A stretch of 16,867 bases of DNA from an uncultured beta proteobacterium (GTDB lineage: Bacteria; Pseudomonadota; Gammaproteobacteria; Burkholderiales; Burkholderiaceae). The stretch covers positions 1-16,867 of the forward strand of contig CAJARE010000010.1 of NCBI GenBank assembly GCA_903944255.1, in the 5' to 3' direction. The notes under the pieces are model-generated. The model was not told where the DNA came from. It did not search any database and was given only the letters and a program-made list of their open reading frames with translations. Position numbers and translations under genes: made by a program. This document shows positions 7,971 through 16,243 of the stretch, piece by piece; position 1 is the first letter of the stretch, and each line of letters begins with the position of its first letter.

Positions 7971-9238
7971 GCTTAAGAGAAAAACTATTTCCTGAAAATC
8001 GTATGGGCCTCAACCGATTCTGGAGTTTCTCAAGGGGCGGCATTGATAATTTCCGCAGCGGCTTAAGAGACGCCGTATCTGGTGTAGAGCAAACTCGTTC
8101 ACGCATGATGGATTATGACCAGTTACTAGTTTGGGCAGTTTTATCATTAGCATTGATTGGTTTAGTAATGGTGTATTCAGCCTCAATTACTTTGGCTGAT
8201 GGCCCAAAATATGCCAATTACAGCAGCAATTTCTTCTTGATACGCCACCTCATCTCTTTGAGCATTGCTATCGGTGTGGCAATTTGGGTATTTAAGATTC
8301 CTACAAGGGTTTGGGATCGATATTCACCGCTCATTTTTGGATTAACTGTTCTGCTTTTAATTGCTGTTCTCATTCCTGGCATTGGTAAAGGCGTTAATGG
8401 CGCCAAACGTTGGATTATGTTGGGTCCCCTGAATTTTCAACCTTCAGAGTTAATGAAGTTTGCTGCAGTAATCTTTGCTGCAAGTTACACCGTGCAGCGC
8501 CAAGAGTATCTGCACTCATTTGTAAAAGGCATGTTACCAATGGGTGTAGCAGTCGCTTTGGTTGGTGGCTTGCTAATGGCTGAGCCTGATATGGGTGCCC
8601 TGGTGGTGATAGCCTTAATAGCATTTGGAATTTTATTTTTAGGCGGAATCAATGCCAAATTATTTGGCGGCCTCATTGTGGTCGGCTTTTTAAGCGTGGC
8701 AATCATGATTGCTCTGTCGCCGTTTCGTCGTGGACGAATGCTTGCTTTTATGGATCCATGGCAAGTGGATAACGCTGCAAATAAGGGGTATCAATTAACG
8801 CATTCGCTAATGGCATTTGGCCGGGGGGAATGGTTTGGTACAGGGCTCGGTGGAAGTGTAGAGAAACTGCATTACCTGCCAGAGGCCCATACTGATTTCA
8901 TCATGGCTGTGATTGGAGAGGAGCTTGGCTTTGTAGGCGTAGTAGTAGTGATCTTCCTCTTTTATTGGATTGTTCGGCGTGCTTTCATGATTGGTCGTAC
9001 AGCTTTGCAATTGGATCGAAGCTTTGCTGGTCTAGCAGCAAAAGGCGTTGCAATTTGGATTGGTTGGCAAGCGTTTATCAATATGGGTGTGAACCTAGGC
9101 CTATTACCAACCAAAGGTTTGACATTGCCATTAGTCAGCTATGGCGGTTCAGGAATTTTGATGAATGCGGTAGCAATCGCCATGTTGCTTCGGATTGATT
9201 ATGAGAATCGGATTTTGATGCGTGGAGGGAAGTTGTGA
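7967..9238 (+). CDS. ftsW: FtsW, septal SEDS peptidoglycan glycosyltransferase
   Basis: This is a SEDS-family polytopic membrane protein of 423 residues with about ten helices, starting at about residue 51. It polymerises lipid II at the septum in partnership with FtsI. Visible family motifs are NGAKRWI at 144-150, QPSELMKFA at 158-166, EPDMG at 206-210, the loop PEAHTDFIMAVIGEELG at 305-321 (Asp310 falls in the conserved catalytic region of SEDS proteins), and LPLVSYGGSG at 387-396. A hydrophilic N-terminal tail of about 48 residues precedes the first helix. The ATG at 7967 overlaps the murD stop (ATGA) and has AAGGAG at 7954-7959. FtsW rather than RodA is called because of its place between murD and murG. 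Confidence 0.97.
   Translation: MSLREKLFPENRMGLNRFWSFSRGGIDNFRSGLRDAVSGVEQTRSRMMDYDQLLVWAVLSLALIGLVMVYSASITLADGPKYANYSSNFFLIRHLISLSIAIGVAIWVFKIPTRVWDRYSPLIFGLTVLLLIAVLIPGIGKGVNGAKRWIMLGPLNFQPSELMKFAAVIFAASYTVQRQEYLHSFVKGMLPMGVAVALVGGLLMAEPDMGALVVIALIAFGILFLGGINAKLFGGLIVVGFLSVAIMIALSPFRRGRMLAFMDPWQVDNAANKGYQLTHSLMAFGRGEWFGTGLGGSVEKLHYLPEAHTDFIMAVIGEELGFVGVVVVIFLFYWIVRRAFMIGRTALQLDRSFAGLAAKGVAIWIGWQAFINMGVNLGLLPTKGLTLPLVSYGGSGILMNAVAIAMLLRIDYENRILMRGGKL
9224..9228 (+). promoter_or_regulatory. murG ribosome binding site supporting a GTG start
   Basis: GGAGG ends six bases before the GTG at 9235, inside the 3' end of ftsW. It supports the GTG start and the GTGA overlap with the ftsW stop. Confidence 0.75.
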
Positions 9239-10308
9239 CAAAACCCTCAATTCTGGTGATGGCTGGCGGTACTGGGGGACATATTTTCCCAGGCCTTGCC
9301 GTCGCTGAATATTTGCGGATCTGTGGCTGGCATGTGGCTTGGTTGGGAAATCGTAATGGGATGGAGTACCGCCTGGTGAAATCCTGCGATTTTCCTTTTG
9401 AATCAGTAGATTTTGGTGGCTTACGGGGCAAAGGGATCAAGGCCAAACTGATGCTGCCAATGAATTTGATGCGAGCTTGTTTTCAAAGTTGGAAAATTAT
9501 GCGCCGCCTTAAACCGAGTGTCGTTTTAGGTATGGGCGGCTATATTACTTTCCCTGGCGGCTTGGTCACTAAATTATTAAAGCGCCCCTTGGTTTTACAC
9601 GAATCTAATTCGGTTGCTGGTAGTGCAAATCGTGCTCTGGCCAACATTGCGATGCGAGTTTTAACAGGATTTCCAGACACGATTCACTCTGCAGAGTGGG
9701 TTGGCAACCCTATACGTGAAGAGTTTGATCACATCCCTTTGCCAGCATTACGTTACGAAGAGCGGCAAGGCCCCTTATCGATTTTGGTTGTTGGTGGAAG
9801 TTTGGGTGCTGCAGCTTTAAATGAAAATATTCCAGCAGCTTTGGCATTGATTCCTATAAAAGATCGGCCCAAGATAATCCACCAGGCAGGCGATAAGCAT
9901 TTGGCGGAATTACAAGTTCGCTATGAGCAGTTGGGTGTTACGGCGGATATTCGCCCTTTTATTGACGATATGCCAGCGGCATATGCTCAAGCAGATTTAG
10001 TCATTTGTCGCTCAGGGGCAATGACTGTTTCTGAGTTAGCTGCCTGTGGCGTTGCATCTTGTTTGGTGCCATTTCCATATGCGATTGATGATCATCAAAC
10101 TGCTAATGCAAAATTTTTGTCGGATGCAGATGCCGCAATATTGTTACCACAGCCATTGCTCAATGCTCAGGATTTGGCATTAATGATTCAAAATATAAAT
10201 CGCTCTGATCTCAAAGCGATGGCTTTGCGTGCCCATGCTTTATCTAAGCCGCACGCGACTCAACGAGTTGCCGAGGTTTGTGCAAATTGTGCGGGAGTGG
10301 GCGTATGA
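9235..10308 (+). CDS. murG: MurG, lipid I N-acetylglucosaminyltransferase (lipid II synthase)
   Basis: MurG is a peripheral GT-B glycosyltransferase on the cytoplasmic face of the inner membrane. It adds GlcNAc from UDP-GlcNAc to lipid I, making lipid II. The protein has 357 residues (E. coli 355). The N-terminal glycine loop GGTGGHIFPG is at 11-20 and a second one, GMGGYITFPGG, at 99-109. The C-terminal UDP-GlcNAc domain has VVGGSLGA at 185-192 and CRSGAMTVSELA at 258-269. One change stands out: the usual HEQN motif reads HESN at 122-125. The GTG start at 9235 overlaps the ftsW stop (GTGA) and has GGAGG six bases upstream. The end overlaps murC as ATGA. Confidence 0.97.
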   Translation: MTKPSILVMAGGTGGHIFPGLAVAEYLRICGWHVAWLGNRNGMEYRLVKSCDFPFESVDFGGLRGKGIKAKLMLPMNLMRACFQSWKIMRRLKPSVVLGMGGYITFPGGLVTKLLKRPLVLHESNSVAGSANRALANIAMRVLTGFPDTIHSAEWVGNPIREEFDHIPLPALRYEERQGPLSILVVGGSLGAAALNENIPAALALIPIKDRPKIIHQAGDKHLAELQVRYEQLGVTADIRPFIDDMPAAYAQADLVICRSGAMTVSELAACGVASCLVPFPYAIDDHQTANAKFLSDADAAILLPQPLLNAQDLALMIQNINRSDLKAMALRAHALSKPHATQRVAEVCANCAGVGV

Positions 10309-11741
10309 AGCATATCGTTCAGCAAATTCATTTTGTCGGCATTGGTGGTGCGGGCATGAGCGGTATCGCAGAGGTCTTATTGAATTTGGGGTATCAAGTT
10401 TCTGGCTCAGATTTAGCTGAAAGTGCTACTACTAAACGCCTTCAAGAATTAGGCGCTGTTATTCATATTGGGCATGACCCAAAAAATATTGGAACAGCAG
10501 AAGCTGTCGTGATATCAACTGCTGTAGCTGGAAATAACCCAGAAGTATTGGCAGCACGAGCAGCAAAAATTCCGGTTATTCAACGCGCAGTCATGCTGGG
10601 CGAGTTGATGCGCTTAAAACAAGGAATTGCGATTGCGGGAACGCATGGAAAGACCACAACGACTAGTTTGGTTGCGTCAGTATTGGCTGAAGGTGGTTTA
10701 GATCCAACCTTTGTGATTGGTGGCAAACTCAATTCTGCTGGTGCTAATGCACGCTTGGGGCAAGGCGATTTCATTGTTGTAGAGGCGGATGAATCAGATG
10801 CATCATTTTTGCAACTATTTCCAGCAATGGAGGTGGTGACTAATATTGATGCTGATCATATGGATACCTATCAGCACGATATGGCTAGGTTGAAGCAGGC
10901 ATTTGTGCAATTTATTCAGCGCATGCCTTTTTATGGGGTAGCGGTACTGTGTATTGATGATGCTAATGTCCGCGACATTATTCCTTTTGTTTCGCAGCCA
11001 ATATTACGTTATGGACTATCAGACGACGCAGATATTCGTGCTAGTAATATTCGCGCCGATGGAACAAAAATGCATTTCACAGTGGAACGACGGACAGTGC
11101 GTCGACATGGTAACAAGCCGGGCCCACTCAATATCACTTTAAATTTACCAGGCTTACATAATGTTCAAAATGCTTTAGCTGCAATTGGCATTGCGACTGA
11201 GCTAGGCGTGAGTGATGAAGCTATTACTAAGGCTTTATCTCAGTTTGGTGGGGTAGGTCGACGCTTCCAGCGCCATGGCGAAATTCCTTTACTCGCTGGA
11301 GGTAGCTTTACATTAATTGATGACTATGGTCATCACCCAGTAGAGATGGCAGCTACCTTAGCCGCTGCAAGAGGGGCATTTCCAGGCCGTCGTTTAGTAC
11401 TGGCATTTCAGCCACATCGATTCACAAGAACGCGTGATTGTTTTGGCGAGTTTGTACAAGTACTGAGAAATTTTGATGCTTTGGTATTAACTGAAGTATA
11501 TCCAGCAGGCGAGGCAAAAATTCCTGGTGCTGATGGTAAGAGTCTCATGAAGGCAGCGCTGGCTGAAGATCGGAACTCAAAGGCAGCACTCGATTCTGCT
11601 GCAGTCGTATTTGCAGCCAATATTGGCGAGATGCCTGAAAAGTTAAGTGAAGTTCTAAAAGATGGTGATGTCTTGATTGCGATGGGAGCAGGCTCTATTT
11701 CTACTTTGCCCTATACGCTGGTGGAGGCAAAGCATGTCTAA
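10305..11741 (+). CDS. murC: MurC, UDP-N-acetylmuramate:L-alanine ligase
   Basis: MurC attaches L-alanine to UDP-MurNAc, the first stem-peptide step, using ATP in the cytoplasm. It has 478 residues. HFVGIGGAGMSGIAE at 9-23 is the UDP-binding loop, AGTHGKTT at 111-118 the ATP loop (Lys116), EADESDASF at 160-168 and DADHMDTY at 182-189 the metal and substrate region, and DDYGHHPVE at 339-347 the C-terminal domain motif. An upstream in-frame ATG at 10278 would add nine residues. I prefer the ATG at 10305 because it gives the ATGA overlap with murG, has GGGAG at 10293-10297, and starts MKHIVQQIHF, where the family begins. The end overlaps ddl by 8 bases. Confidence 0.97.
   Translation: MKHIVQQIHFVGIGGAGMSGIAEVLLNLGYQVSGSDLAESATTKRLQELGAVIHIGHDPKNIGTAEAVVISTAVAGNNPEVLAARAAKIPVIQRAVMLGELMRLKQGIAIAGTHGKTTTTSLVASVLAEGGLDPTFVIGGKLNSAGANARLGQGDFIVVEADESDASFLQLFPAMEVVTNIDADHMDTYQHDMARLKQAFVQFIQRMPFYGVAVLCIDDANVRDIIPFVSQPILRYGLSDDADIRASNIRADGTKMHFTVERRTVRRHGNKPGPLNITLNLPGLHNVQNALAAIGIATELGVSDEAITKALSQFGGVGRRFQRHGEIPLLAGGSFTLIDDYGHHPVEMAATLAAARGAFPGRRLVLAFQPHRFTRTRDCFGEFVQVLRNFDALVLTEVYPAGEAKIPGADGKSLMKAALAEDRNSKAALDSAAVVFAANIGEMPEKLSEVLKDGDVLIAMGAGSISTLPYTLVEAKHV
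11723..11727 (+). promoter_or_regulatory. ddl ribosome binding site (GGAGG)
   Basis: GGAGG lies inside the 3' end of murC, six bases before the ATG at 11734. It decides that start over the in-frame ATG at 11677. Confidence 0.75.
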
Positions 11742-12738
11742 GCAGCTGATGGATTGGGGCCAACGTGTTCAGGCGCAGTTAGCCAATTTAGATGTCAAAT
11801 CTTTAGGCCGAGTCGGCGTTCTTTTAGGTGGGCGCTCTGGTGAGCGAGAAATTTCACTGATGTCTGGTAATGGCGTTTTAGAAGCATTGCGAGCTAAGGG
11901 TGTCGATGCCCATGACTTTGATACAGGCTTAAGGTGCCCAACAGAATTAGGCAAAGAAAAATTTGATAGGGTATTTATTGCTTTGCATGGCCGATATGGT
12001 GAAGATGGGACGATTCAAGGCTTATTAGAATTGCTTAATCTGCCCTATACCGGTAGCGGTGTCTTAGCATCAGCTTTGGCGATTGATAAAATTGCAACTA
12101 AGCAAATTTGGATCAGCAATGGTTTATCTACCCCTGAATTTGAAGAGCTGACTCCAGCTAGTGATTGGTCTGCAGTAGTTAAAAAATTAGGCCTGCCGCT
12201 AATTGTCAAACCTGCGCATGAGGGATCATCACTCGGCTTAACTAAAGTAAAGTCTGTAGATGAGTTGCCTGCTGCTTATCAATTAGCAGCAGGACTAGAT
12301 AAGAAGGTGATTGCTGAGACTTGCATTATTGGTGATGAATTAACTTGTCCCTTGGTTGGCCAGGGCGATACAGCAGAGGCATTGCCAGTAATCAAAATTA
12401 TTCCACCACAAGCTAATTACGATTTTCACAATAAGTATTTTTCGGATGAGACTCAGTATCTCTGTCCTACCGGGCTTGCGCCAGAAGTGAATGCCCAAGT
12501 TCAAGCTTTAGCTTTATTAGCTTACAAAGCTTTGGGATGTCGTACTTGGGGCCGAGCTGATGTGATGCTTGATCAGAAGACAGGTAAACCTTACTTATTG
12601 GAGATGAATACTTCTCCGGGTATGACATCTCATTCATTGGTGCCGATGGCAGCCAAAACAGCGGGTGTGGTTTATGCAGATTTGGTGTTGTGGTTACTGA
12701 GCCAAACTATGCAGCAAAAGGAGAGTGCTAGCACATGA
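11734..12738 (+). CDS. ddlB: Ddl, D-alanine:D-alanine ligase (DdlB type)
   Basis: This ATP-grasp enzyme makes the D-Ala-D-Ala dipeptide used by MurF and is the target of D-cycloserine in the family. From the ATG at 11734 it has 334 residues. GGRSGEREIS at 32-41 is the N-terminal substrate loop. PYTGSGVLASALAIDK is at 104-119, IVKPAHEGSSLG at 157-168 is the ATP-grasp core, KYFSDETQYLCP at 234-245 the lid, and LLEMNTSPGMTSHSL at 288-302 the metal-binding and serine-loop region. A reading frame extends upstream to 11677 inside murC, but GGAGG at 11723-11727 lies six bases before 11734, and the family needs no longer N-terminus. The protein still has about 20 residues before the first strand. It overlaps murC by 8 bases and ftsQ by 4. 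Confidence 0.96.
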   Translation: MSKQLMDWGQRVQAQLANLDVKSLGRVGVLLGGRSGEREISLMSGNGVLEALRAKGVDAHDFDTGLRCPTELGKEKFDRVFIALHGRYGEDGTIQGLLELLNLPYTGSGVLASALAIDKIATKQIWISNGLSTPEFEELTPASDWSAVVKKLGLPLIVKPAHEGSSLGLTKVKSVDELPAAYQLAAGLDKKVIAETCIIGDELTCPLVGQGDTAEALPVIKIIPPQANYDFHNKYFSDETQYLCPTGLAPEVNAQVQALALLAYKALGCRTWGRADVMLDQKTGKPYLLEMNTSPGMTSHSLVPMAAKTAGVVYADLVLWLLSQTMQQKESAST

Positions 12739-13592
12739 GTACTCTTTTAGACCGCTTCGGAGATATCTTCTCTGTCATCATGTCTCCGCTCTGGAACCAT
12801 CCCGAGCGAATGAAAAGCCTTAGCCGTTTCTTGATGCGTTGTTTTGCAGTAATGATGGTGGTTGGAATTTTGGTGTGGCTGAGTCAGCGCCCTGTATTCG
12901 TGTTGAAGCAAATTCAAATTGAGCCGGTTACTGGACAAACTCTAAAACATATTAATAAGCCGATTGTGAAACAGCAAGTGCTTGCGACTGTTCAGGGAAA
13001 TTTCTTTAGTGTGCGCTTAGAAGACGTCAAGCGCGGATTCGAAAGTATGCCTTGGGTGCGCCACGCTAATGTACGCCGCGTCTGGCCAAATGGTTTAGTA
13101 GTCAGTATTGAAGAACAAAAGCCATTTGGTACATGGGGCGGGGCAGATAGCCATACCTTGATGAACACCTATGGCGAATTATTTGCAGGCCGTGCATCTG
13201 AAATTAGTGATGAAGTTCATCTGATTGATTTTTATGGGCCAGCTGATGCTGGTAAAGAAGTGATGAACCTTTATGACAAAGCTACGGCTTGGTTTAAGCC
13301 ATGGGGTGTAGAAGTAAAAAGTTTAGCGCTGACTGAACGCTATGCCTGGCATGTCAAATTATCCAATGGTATGAAGGTGGAATTTGGGCGTGATGAGGAA
13401 AGTTCCGACAAGAACTTAACGGAAGAGCGGGTAGCGCGTTTATTTAAGTATTGGCCACAAGTACAAGAGAAGTGGGGAAATCGCGTGGATGCGGTGGACT
13501 TGCGTTATGCGAATGGCTTTGCAGTTCATTTAGCTGCTACCAGCCTAAAAAAGAGTGATGTTGATGGGAAAAAAAGTGAGCAGAAGCAATGA
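12735..13592 (+). CDS. ftsQ: FtsQ, cell division protein with POTRA domain
   Basis: FtsQ is a bitopic inner-membrane protein (285 residues) that joins the cytoplasmic ring to FtsB/FtsL and the septal synthases. A cytoplasmic N-terminus of about 32 residues precedes one hydrophobic helix at about 33-50. The periplasmic POTRA domain follows at about 54-127, with MPWVRHANVRRVWPNGL at 105-121, the classic end of the FtsQ POTRA. The beta domain begins with EEQKPFGTWG at 126-135. The tail after about 270 is polar and lysine-rich. The ATG overlaps the ddl stop (ATGA), with AAGGAG at 12718-12723, eleven bases upstream, which is rather far. The family is divergent, but the POTRA motif and the ddl-ftsA context make the call firm. 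Confidence 0.95.
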   Translation: MSTLLDRFGDIFSVIMSPLWNHPERMKSLSRFLMRCFAVMMVVGILVWLSQRPVFVLKQIQIEPVTGQTLKHINKPIVKQQVLATVQGNFFSVRLEDVKRGFESMPWVRHANVRRVWPNGLVVSIEEQKPFGTWGGADSHTLMNTYGELFAGRASEISDEVHLIDFYGPADAGKEVMNLYDKATAWFKPWGVEVKSLALTERYAWHVKLSNGMKVEFGRDEESSDKNLTEERVARLFKYWPQVQEKWGNRVDAVDLRYANGFAVHLAATSLKKSDVDGKKSEQKQ

Positions 13593-13601
13593 GGAATCGG
13601 A

Positions 13602-14831
13602 ATGAGTAAAGATAATCGCGATCTACTGGTCGGTTTAGATATTGGTACATCCAAAGTGGTTGCCTTGGTTGCCGAATTAGCTCCTGATGGTCAATTTAAC
13701 GTCGTGGGTGTTGGTCAGACTGCCTCTAAGGGTTTAAAGAAAGGCGTTGTTGTCAATATTGAAGCAACTGTTCAGTCTATTCAGAAAGCTCTAGAAGAGG
13801 CCGAGGTCATGGCTGATCGTCAGATTGTTCAGGTCTTTACCGGTATTGCTGGAAATCATATTGTGAGCTTTAACTCTAGTGGCATGGTTGCGATTCGAGA
13901 TAAAGAGGTTGGTCAAAGTGACGTAGAGCGCGTTTTGGAAACTGCAAAAGCAATCAATATTCCAACGGATCAACAGATTCTTCATATCTTGGTTCAAGAA
14001 TTCATTATTGACGGCCAAGAGGATGTCCGCGAGCCAATTGGTATGAGTGGTCTACGCTTAGAGGTGAAGGTACACATTGTGACTGGTGCGGTGAGTGCTG
14101 CACAAAATATTGTGAAGTGTGTACGTCGCTGTGGTTTAGAGGTGAATGATTTAATTTTGCAGCCTTTGGCATCTAGCTTGGCTGTATTGACTGATGATGA
14201 GAAAGAGCTCGGCGTTGTCTTGGTCGATATTGGTGGAGGAACGACCGATATTGCAATTTATTGTCAAGGCTCTATTCGTCATACCGCAGTGATTCCAATT
14301 GCTGGTGATCAAATTACCAATGACATTGCAATGGCATTGCGCACCCCAACGATTGAGGCAGAAGATTTGAAAATTGCTCATGGAATCGCGCGTCAAGAGA
14401 TGGCTGATCCTATTGCAATGATTGATGTACCAGGTGTGGGTGATCGTGAGCCTCGTCCGATGTCTAAGCAAGCATTGGCTGCCGTGATCGAGCCTCGCGT
14501 TGAAGAGCTATTTACTTTGGTTAGAGGCGTTGTTCGCGACTCTGGCTATGAAGATATGGTTTCTTCTGGAATTGTGCTGACCGGGGGCACCTCTTTAATG
14601 CCCGGAATGGTCGAGTTAGCAGAGCAAGTGTTCTTAAGGCCCGCTCGTATTGGCACTCCTGAATATCGTGGTCATTTACATGAAGTTTTACGTAGCCCCC
14701 GCTACGCTACCAGCCTTGGGTTGTTGATGGAAGGTCAAGCGCAGTTATTGCGGGGTCGTCGTGTTTCTCAGTCAGGCGCGCTTCAAGGTGTTATCTCGCG
14801 CATGAAGGAATGGTTTGCAGGAAATTTTTAA
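13602..14831 (+). CDS. ftsA: FtsA, actin-like tether of the FtsZ ring
   Basis: FtsA is an actin/HSP70-fold ATPase (409 residues) that binds the FtsZ tail and anchors the ring to the inner membrane. The phosphate 1 loop GLDIGTSKVVALVAE is at 11-25, the 1C (SHS2) domain lies at about 85-165, the phosphate 2 loop VLVDIGGGTTDIAIY at 206-220, and the adenosine motif VLTGGTSLMPG at 325-335. The last 14 residues (GVISRMKEWFAGNF) fit the C-terminal amphipathic membrane-targeting helix. GAGGA at 13591-13595, overlapping the ftsQ stop, lies six bases before the ATG. A 9-base gap separates the genes. The 49-base spacer to ftsZ is one of the few breaks in tight packing. Confidence 0.98.
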   Translation: MSKDNRDLLVGLDIGTSKVVALVAELAPDGQFNVVGVGQTASKGLKKGVVVNIEATVQSIQKALEEAEVMADRQIVQVFTGIAGNHIVSFNSSGMVAIRDKEVGQSDVERVLETAKAINIPTDQQILHILVQEFIIDGQEDVREPIGMSGLRLEVKVHIVTGAVSAAQNIVKCVRRCGLEVNDLILQPLASSLAVLTDDEKELGVVLVDIGGGTTDIAIYCQGSIRHTAVIPIAGDQITNDIAMALRTPTIEAEDLKIAHGIARQEMADPIAMIDVPGVGDREPRPMSKQALAAVIEPRVEELFTLVRGVVRDSGYEDMVSSGIVLTGGTSLMPGMVELAEQVFLRPARIGTPEYRGHLHEVLRSPRYATSLGLLMEGQAQLLRGRRVSQSGALQGVISRMKEWFAGNF

Positions 14832-14870
14832 GTTTTTTTCGTCGTCGTCAATGTAGTAAGTTAATTACCT

Positions 14871-14876
14871 AGGAGG
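14871..14876 (+). promoter_or_regulatory. ftsZ ribosome binding site (AGGAGG)
   Basis: A perfect AGGAGG lies four bases before the ftsZ ATG at 14881. It is among the strongest ribosome sites in the window, in keeping with the high FtsZ level cells need relative to FtsA and FtsQ. The rest of the ftsA-ftsZ spacer holds a T7 run (14833-14839) and a short CGTCGTCGTC repeat (14840-14849), with no clear promoter or stem-loop. Confidence 0.85.
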
Positions 14877-14880
14877 GTAT

Positions 14881-16212
14881 ATGGAATTTGAAATGTTAGA
14901 TCAAGATACTGCTGGCAAAACCATGATTAAAGTGGTTGGAGTTGGTGGCGCTGGCGGCAATGCCGTTCAGCATATGATCCGTCGCGGAGTGAGTGGCGTA
15001 GAGTTTATTTGCATGAACACCGATGCAGGCGCTTTACAGCGTTCAGATGCATCTGTGAATTTGCAACTGGGCTCTAGCGGATTGGGTGCCGGTGCAAAAC
15101 CTGAGATTGGTGCCTCTTCGGCTATCGAAGCACGTGATCGTATAGCTGATGCATTGCAAGGGGCTCATATGGTATTTATTACTGCTGGTATGGGTGGCGG
15201 TACAGGTACTGGGGCTGCTCCGATTGTGGCACAGGTAGCAAAAGAAATGGGCATTCTTACTGTCGGCGTGATTAGCAAGCCATTTGACTTTGAGGGTGTG
15301 AAACGTTTAAAGGTAGCAGAGCAGGGTGCTTCTGAGCTTGAATCATATGTAGACTCTTTAATTGTGGTGCTAAATGAGAAGTTGTTTGAAGTAATGGGCG
15401 AGGATGCTGAGTTTGATAAGGCCTTTGCTTGTGCAGATGACGTCTTGCATAACGCTGTTTCTGGTATTGCAGAAATCATCAATGTTCAAGGTTTAATTAA
15501 CGTTGACTTTGAGGACGTGAAAACTGTCATGGGCGAGCAAGGTAAAGCCATGATGGGCACTGCAACTGTATCGGGCATGGATCGTGCACGTTTAGCTGCA
15601 GAAGCTGCGGTTGCCTCACCATTACTTGAAGGTGTTGATTTATCAGGTGCACGCGGTGTGTTGGTGAACATTACTGCAAGCCGTTCATTGAAGTTATCAG
15701 AAACACGTGAAGTAATGGCCGCTATTCGTGGTTATGCCGCTGATGATGCAACAGTGATTTTTGGTACGGTATATGACGAGAGCTTGGGTGATGCTCTTCG
15801 TGTGACAGTTGTTGCAACTGGATTGAATAATCCACAAGCACGTCAAGCTCATCAACCAGAAGTAGTTTGGAGACAGGCTACTGGTACGCATGATGCAATG
15901 CCAACTATGGCCGATCTCAATAGTTTTGCCCCTGCTAGTCCTTCTGCTGCCATGAGCAAGGTTGGCATGGACTCTTCTATGGGCACCAGTGCTGCTATGG
16001 CTGGAGGTTTATCTTCCTTGCCTACTCAATCTGCTGGTGCCGGCAGTGTTGATTACAGCCAATATGATTTGCCACGGGTTTTCCGTAGCTCCCGTGAGGC
16101 TTCTCCTGCCCCGACTTTAGGTGCAGATAGCTCTCCTCAAGCAAAGACTATGTTGGATAAAGGGGCTGATTACTATGAGATTCCAGCCTTTTTACGTAAG
16201 CAAGCAGATTAA
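14881..16212 (+). CDS. ftsZ: FtsZ, tubulin-like GTPase of the division ring
   Basis: FtsZ polymerises at midcell with GTP and recruits the divisome. It has 443 residues. The nucleotide loop GVGGAGGNAV is at 20-29, the tubulin signature GGGTGTG at 105-111, and the T7 synergy loop NVDFEDVKTVM at 207-217, which supplies the catalytic acid residues across the subunit interface. The GTPase and C-terminal globular domains run to about 318. A flexible linker rich in Ala, Ser, Met and Gly follows (about 320-428). The C-terminal peptide YEIPAFLRKQAD closes the protein and is the part that binds FtsA and other partners. The start is set by AGGAGG at 14871-14876. The gene is intact. Confidence 0.99.
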   Translation: MEFEMLDQDTAGKTMIKVVGVGGAGGNAVQHMIRRGVSGVEFICMNTDAGALQRSDASVNLQLGSSGLGAGAKPEIGASSAIEARDRIADALQGAHMVFITAGMGGGTGTGAAPIVAQVAKEMGILTVGVISKPFDFEGVKRLKVAEQGASELESYVDSLIVVLNEKLFEVMGEDAEFDKAFACADDVLHNAVSGIAEIINVQGLINVDFEDVKTVMGEQGKAMMGTATVSGMDRARLAAEAAVASPLLEGVDLSGARGVLVNITASRSLKLSETREVMAAIRGYAADDATVIFGTVYDESLGDALRVTVVATGLNNPQARQAHQPEVVWRQATGTHDAMPTMADLNSFAPASPSAAMSKVGMDSSMGTSAAMAGGLSSLPTQSAGAGSVDYSQYDLPRVFRSSREASPAPTLGADSSPQAKTMLDKGADYYEIPAFLRKQAD

Positions 16213-16243
16213 TCGACTGCTCAATACAATAGATAGTTGCGAA

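Noticed and set aside
10229..10420. A 63-codon + strand open frame across the murG-murC junction
   Set aside because: It is out of frame with both genes, and the ATGA overlap and ribosome site explain the junction without it.
14151..14471. A 106-codon open frame on the - strand inside ftsA
   Set aside because: It is antisense to the conserved ATPase core of ftsA, has no ribosome site or domain that I recognise, and its composition fits a shadow frame.
14820..14840. Possible rho-independent terminator at the end of ftsA, suggested by the T7 run
   Set aside because: No GC-rich stem precedes the T run; the upstream sequence is AT-rich and does not fold into a plausible hairpin.
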